In this document: piece by piece, positions 25,876 to 26,394 of the stretch
Layout of the letters: the number at the start of each line of letters is the position of its first letter
Position numbering within the stretch: the stretch's first letter is position 1
Assembly (NCBI GenBank): GCA_016748015.1
Contig: JAAOMT010000703.1
Location: forward strand, 212,047-238,440
Length of the DNA stretch: 26,394 nucleotides
Source of the DNA: Geosiphon pyriformis
Taxonomy: Eukaryota > Glomeromycota > Glomeromycetes > Archaeosporales > Geosiphonaceae
Reading direction: 5' to 3'
The notes under the pieces: generated by a model
What the model was told of the DNA's origin: nothing
The model's database searches: none
Seen by the model: the letters and a program-made list of their open reading frames with translations, nothing else
Position numbers and translations under genes: made by a program

Positions 25876-26394
25876 AGAAAACCATCCTGTAACATTTGGC
25901 ATGTACTGGTTTCTGGGCATTTGGGGTGGCGTGTAGTAATTATTTTCGCGTGCTTCTTGCATCATTCGCGTTTGACATTGACTAATCAAATGTCCTACGT
26001 GTTTGCAAAAATGGCAGGCGCGTGTTTCTGTTCTGAATTCTTGGCGCGACGGGCGATTATTTCGACTGTCACTGACTTCCTGGCTGCATCTTTGGGGTGG
26101 TTGGTATGTATTTTTTCTCAGATCCGGGATGAGGTAACTTTCTATTTTCTTAGAGAGTTCCTCCCCTAATCGCGTTACTCTTTTCTCTAATGTTTCTGTC
26201 TTATTTTCCTCCATTACTATGTTAACCATTTGACTATGGTTAGCTTCTTTCTCAGCCGATTCAAGGGCTCTGGCGAGCGTAACGGCTTCTGGTAAGGAAT
26301 TAGGGTGGGCAGGGCGTACTCTTCCTAAAATGCTGCTTTTTAATCCTCTAATAAACTGATTTAAAACCTGAGGATCAGTGTAGTATCCTTGTTC
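25864..26394 (-). CDS. gag with CCHC zinc knuckle, partial, running off the right edge
   Basis: The minus-strand frame is open from 26394 to a stop at 25864, 176 codons, with no stop or shift. It begins inside a capsid domain (EQGYYTDPQVLNQFIRGLKS, SLPEAVTLARALESAEKEAN). It continues with a coiled-coil-like EENKTETLEKRVTRLGEELS and a basic linker (SRNNRPSRQEFRTETR). The knuckle CHFCKHVGHLISQC (about 26020-25980) has all ligands, and the ending is PQMPRNQYMPNVTGWFSCYI. The last residues and the stop read into the candidate LTR. The order capsid end then knuckle is that of Ty3/gypsy gag, but no protease follows, so the element is deleted or gag-only. CpG is common here (about 21 in 480 bases), unlike the rest of the window, so the insertion is young. 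Confidence 0.75.
   Translation of the reverse strand, partial: EQGYYTDPQVLNQFIRGLKSSILGRVRPAHPNSLPEAVTLARALESAEKEANHSQMVNIVMEENKTETLEKRVTRLGEELSKKIESYLIPDLRKNTYQPPQRCSQEVSDSRNNRPSRQEFRTETRACHFCKHVGHLISQCQTRMMQEARENNYYTPPQMPRNQYMPNVTGWFSCYI

Noticed and set aside
25849-26169. Plus-strand frame of 106 codons with Cys and hydrophobic runs
   Set aside because: Antisense of the CCHC gag; no independent support.

Overview
The window reads as AT-rich eukaryotic repeat DNA with no recognisable intact host gene. It is a pile of nested Ty3/gypsy-type LTR retrotransposons, most of them old and inactivated by stop codons, frameshifts and C-to-T/G-to-A changes. The low GC, the near absence of CpG outside the right end, and the polyprotein style suggest an arbuscular mycorrhizal fungus (Glomeromycotina, Gigaspora or Rhizophagus type). 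The polyprotein style means the aspartic protease setting, a dUTPase between protease and RT, and Cys-rich spacers. The assignment is inferred from recalled family resemblance, not from a search.

Layout, left to right. (1) Element E, minus strand, 1-1343: start of gag, primer binding site and 5' LTR; the rest lies left of the window. It sits inside element A. (2) Element A, plus strand, 1344-5817: remnants of RT, RNase H, integrase and C-terminal extension, then a 3' LTR (4904-5817). (3) Element C, minus strand, 5902-9075: two LTRs and a CTGT target duplication around a deleted interior holding only a gag start, an 87-bp tandem array, an Asn/Ser/Asp-rich linker and the start of a dUTPase. It sits in a short non-LTR stretch (5818-5901 plus 9080-9541). 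(4) Element B, plus strand, starts at 9542: 5' LTR, gag, protease, Cys-rich spacer and dUTPase up to 14431. It resumes at 22087 with the rest of the dUTPase, RT, RNase H and integrase to about 25264. (5) Element D, minus strand, 14432-22086: a second Ty3/gypsy lineage with both LTRs and a perfect CTAT target duplication, inserted into the B dUTPase. (6) At 25265 B is joined to an E-type gag fragment. (7) A CpG-rich minus-strand gag with a zinc knuckle (25876-26394, running off the right edge) abuts a candidate 325-bp LTR (25551-25875).

A and B are one family. C and E are a sister family with the same R-U5, primer site and gag start but a different U3. D is more distant but uses the same primer tRNA sequence and the same 4-bp target duplication size. 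In the dUTPase-bearing elements the inferred polyprotein order is gag (CCHC), protease, Cys-pair spacer, dUTPase, RT, RNase H, integrase, C-terminal extension. D has the same order without a visible dUTPase. The order of events is readable: E went into A, C into the spacer between A and B, D into B, and the CpG-rich element came last or nearly so.
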